Assembly: GCA_021018815.1 (NCBI GenBank)
Contig: JAITYX010000009.1
Coordinates: 7,194,501-7,258,500, forward strand
Reading direction: 5' to 3'
Length of the DNA: 64,000 nucleotides
Origin: Talinum fruticosum
Taxonomy: Eukaryota > Streptophyta > Magnoliopsida > Caryophyllales > Talinaceae
The notes under the pieces are model-generated. The model did not search any database, was not told the origin of the DNA, and was given only the letters and a program-made list of their open reading frames with translations. Numbering within the stretch: the first letter of the stretch is position 1; every line of letters begins with the position of its first letter. The position numbers and the translations under genes are program-made. Shown piece by piece: positions 62,894 to 64,000 of the stretch.

Positions 62894-64000
62894 TTAGCTC
62901 TTGGAGAGACTAAGTCACCCTAGAGGGGGTGAATAGGGTGATGATGAAATTTGCTTCGATTAAAGAATAAATTCGTCCGAGTAGAGTTGGAGTCACGAAT
63001 TAACTCAAAAAGACCTTACTCGAAATTAGTAAAGAATATAGAATCGAGTTGATCGAACAAGTAAACAATCCGAGTCTAAAATGTACTCGAAAACTGGTAA
63101 CACAAAAAGTATGTGGAAACCCTCCCGGGCGGAAAACCACGGATCTGTGCTAATCCAAGCACGAAGTTAAATCCACTATTTTGAATCCACAAAATACAGT
63201 AGATCGACTCAACCCGAGTTGCTCCCTTAGACAACTCCTTACAAGTTTTTCCTAGACTCGAAATTCCCCGATCCGATATAGTATTTCCTAGCTGAGATAA
63301 CCCTTACAGCTAGGGACAAGCTGAGCTGAGTTAACCTTTACGACTCAGTCAAGGGACCTTAGAGAGTAAAAGAGAGTTTATAATCGAGTATAAGACCTTA
63401 CAACTCGGAATATAATGAATTACGGAAATGGAGTTGCAAGTAGAAGATTGAGAATGAATACAATGACTTTTGATCAAGTATGTATTTTACAATTGGTTCA
63501 ACAATCTCCAAGTCTTGAGAGTTGGCTTCTATTTATAGATGACCAAGTAGCTTAGCCGTTGTGTCCATCCTCCGACTGGAAGTTCCTTTGTGACCGTTGT
63601 GAAGGATTTTCCGAGTCAATCGGAAAATATCCGTTGAAATATGAACGTTAGACAACGGCTCTTGACTCCCTTGGAAGTGTCTAAAACCACTCGGCGGTGT
63701 CTTGAAAAATAAGGTGGAAACCACCGTTGAGCTTGGTGTTGCAGATTTCCGGTTTGGAAACAGACAACCCTAACATAGTGTCCAGGCTAGGTCGAAGTGG
63801 AAAAAGCCTTGTCTGCTGGTGATTTGACGTTTTGAAGCCGGTTACTTTTGTAATTCAAAATTAGGATAGCCTCGTTTGAATCACCTACAAAAGTAAATCA
63901 TTTTGGTTCTCAAAGTATAAAATACTTTGGTCCAGGATTAGACACGAGATAATAATATAATTAAGATAAGTAAGTGACTAATTATCTAGGTCGGAAAAGG
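62894..64000 (-). repeat. Sirevirus LTR Sire4, cut by window end
   Basis: It starts TAGCTCTTGGAGAGAC (family TTTGCTCTTGGAGAGAC) and follows the LTR family to the end of the window. TATA box on minus at about 63529-63538. Closest to Sire3 (both share GTAGATCGACTCAACCCGAG or a one-base variant). Whether an internal region follows is not visible. Confidence 0.88.

Overview
This window is nuclear DNA of a flowering plant. No intact host gene is visible. Nearly every stretch is a plant transposable element, whole, broken or nested: Ty3/gypsy Tat-type and Tekay/Del-type LTRs, Ty1/copia Sireviruses (SIRE/Maximus clade), two CACTA (En/Spm) families, a long-TIR Mutator-like fold-back element, MITE fragments and many microsatellites. 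The species cannot be named from this. The AT-rich, deeply nested layout fits intergenic heterochromatin.

Layout, left to right. 1-1945: 5' end of a minus-strand gypsy element (F1) with gag, PBS and LTR. 1946-2445: GA, TA and TG microsatellites. 2446-6480: fold-back element with long TIRs, a 319-bp tandem repeat and tRNA-like arms. 6481-8617: simple repeats and MITE debris. 8623-25793: a minus-strand Tat element (A1) bounded by the TSD GTAGA; a plus-strand Sirevirus (Sire1, 11765-24824) lies inside it, and a 3,584-bp solo LTR (D1, TSD AGAAG) lies inside the third ORF of Sire1. 26989-29305 and 46233-48800: what look like the two halves of one CACTA element (CACTA-E). They are separated by a Tat LTR fragment (A3) and a second, minus-strand Sirevirus (Sire2, 30637-46212). 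Sire2 itself contains a complete-ended CACTA element of another family (CACTA-C, 34381-38985, TSD AGA). 49379-57072: plus-strand Tat element (A2) with 5' LTR, PBS, leader minisatellite, gag remnant, a Sirevirus LTR (Sire3) and a 3' LTR cut by another element. 57073-59180: 3' LTR and 3' internal region of a minus-strand F-family element (F2), with an antisense ORF. 59230-59982: cytosine-rich low-complexity DNA. 59983-62893: second Tekay-like LTR (D2). 62894-64000: Sirevirus LTR (Sire4), running off the window.

All the coding sequences are element genes (gag, protease, integrase, RT/RNase H, a Sirevirus third ORF, CACTA transposase-type proteins, a Ulp1-like protease) and nearly all carry frameshifts or stops. 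The most interesting signals are four. (1) The third ORF of both Sireviruses sits downstream of pol behind a conserved internal TATA box. (2) Sense-promoter/ORF units lie antisense inside the 3' regions of the A1 and F2 elements. (3) CACTA-C keeps a TnpA-like gene but has lost the transposase core. (4) TSD pairs allow the insertion order to be read directly.
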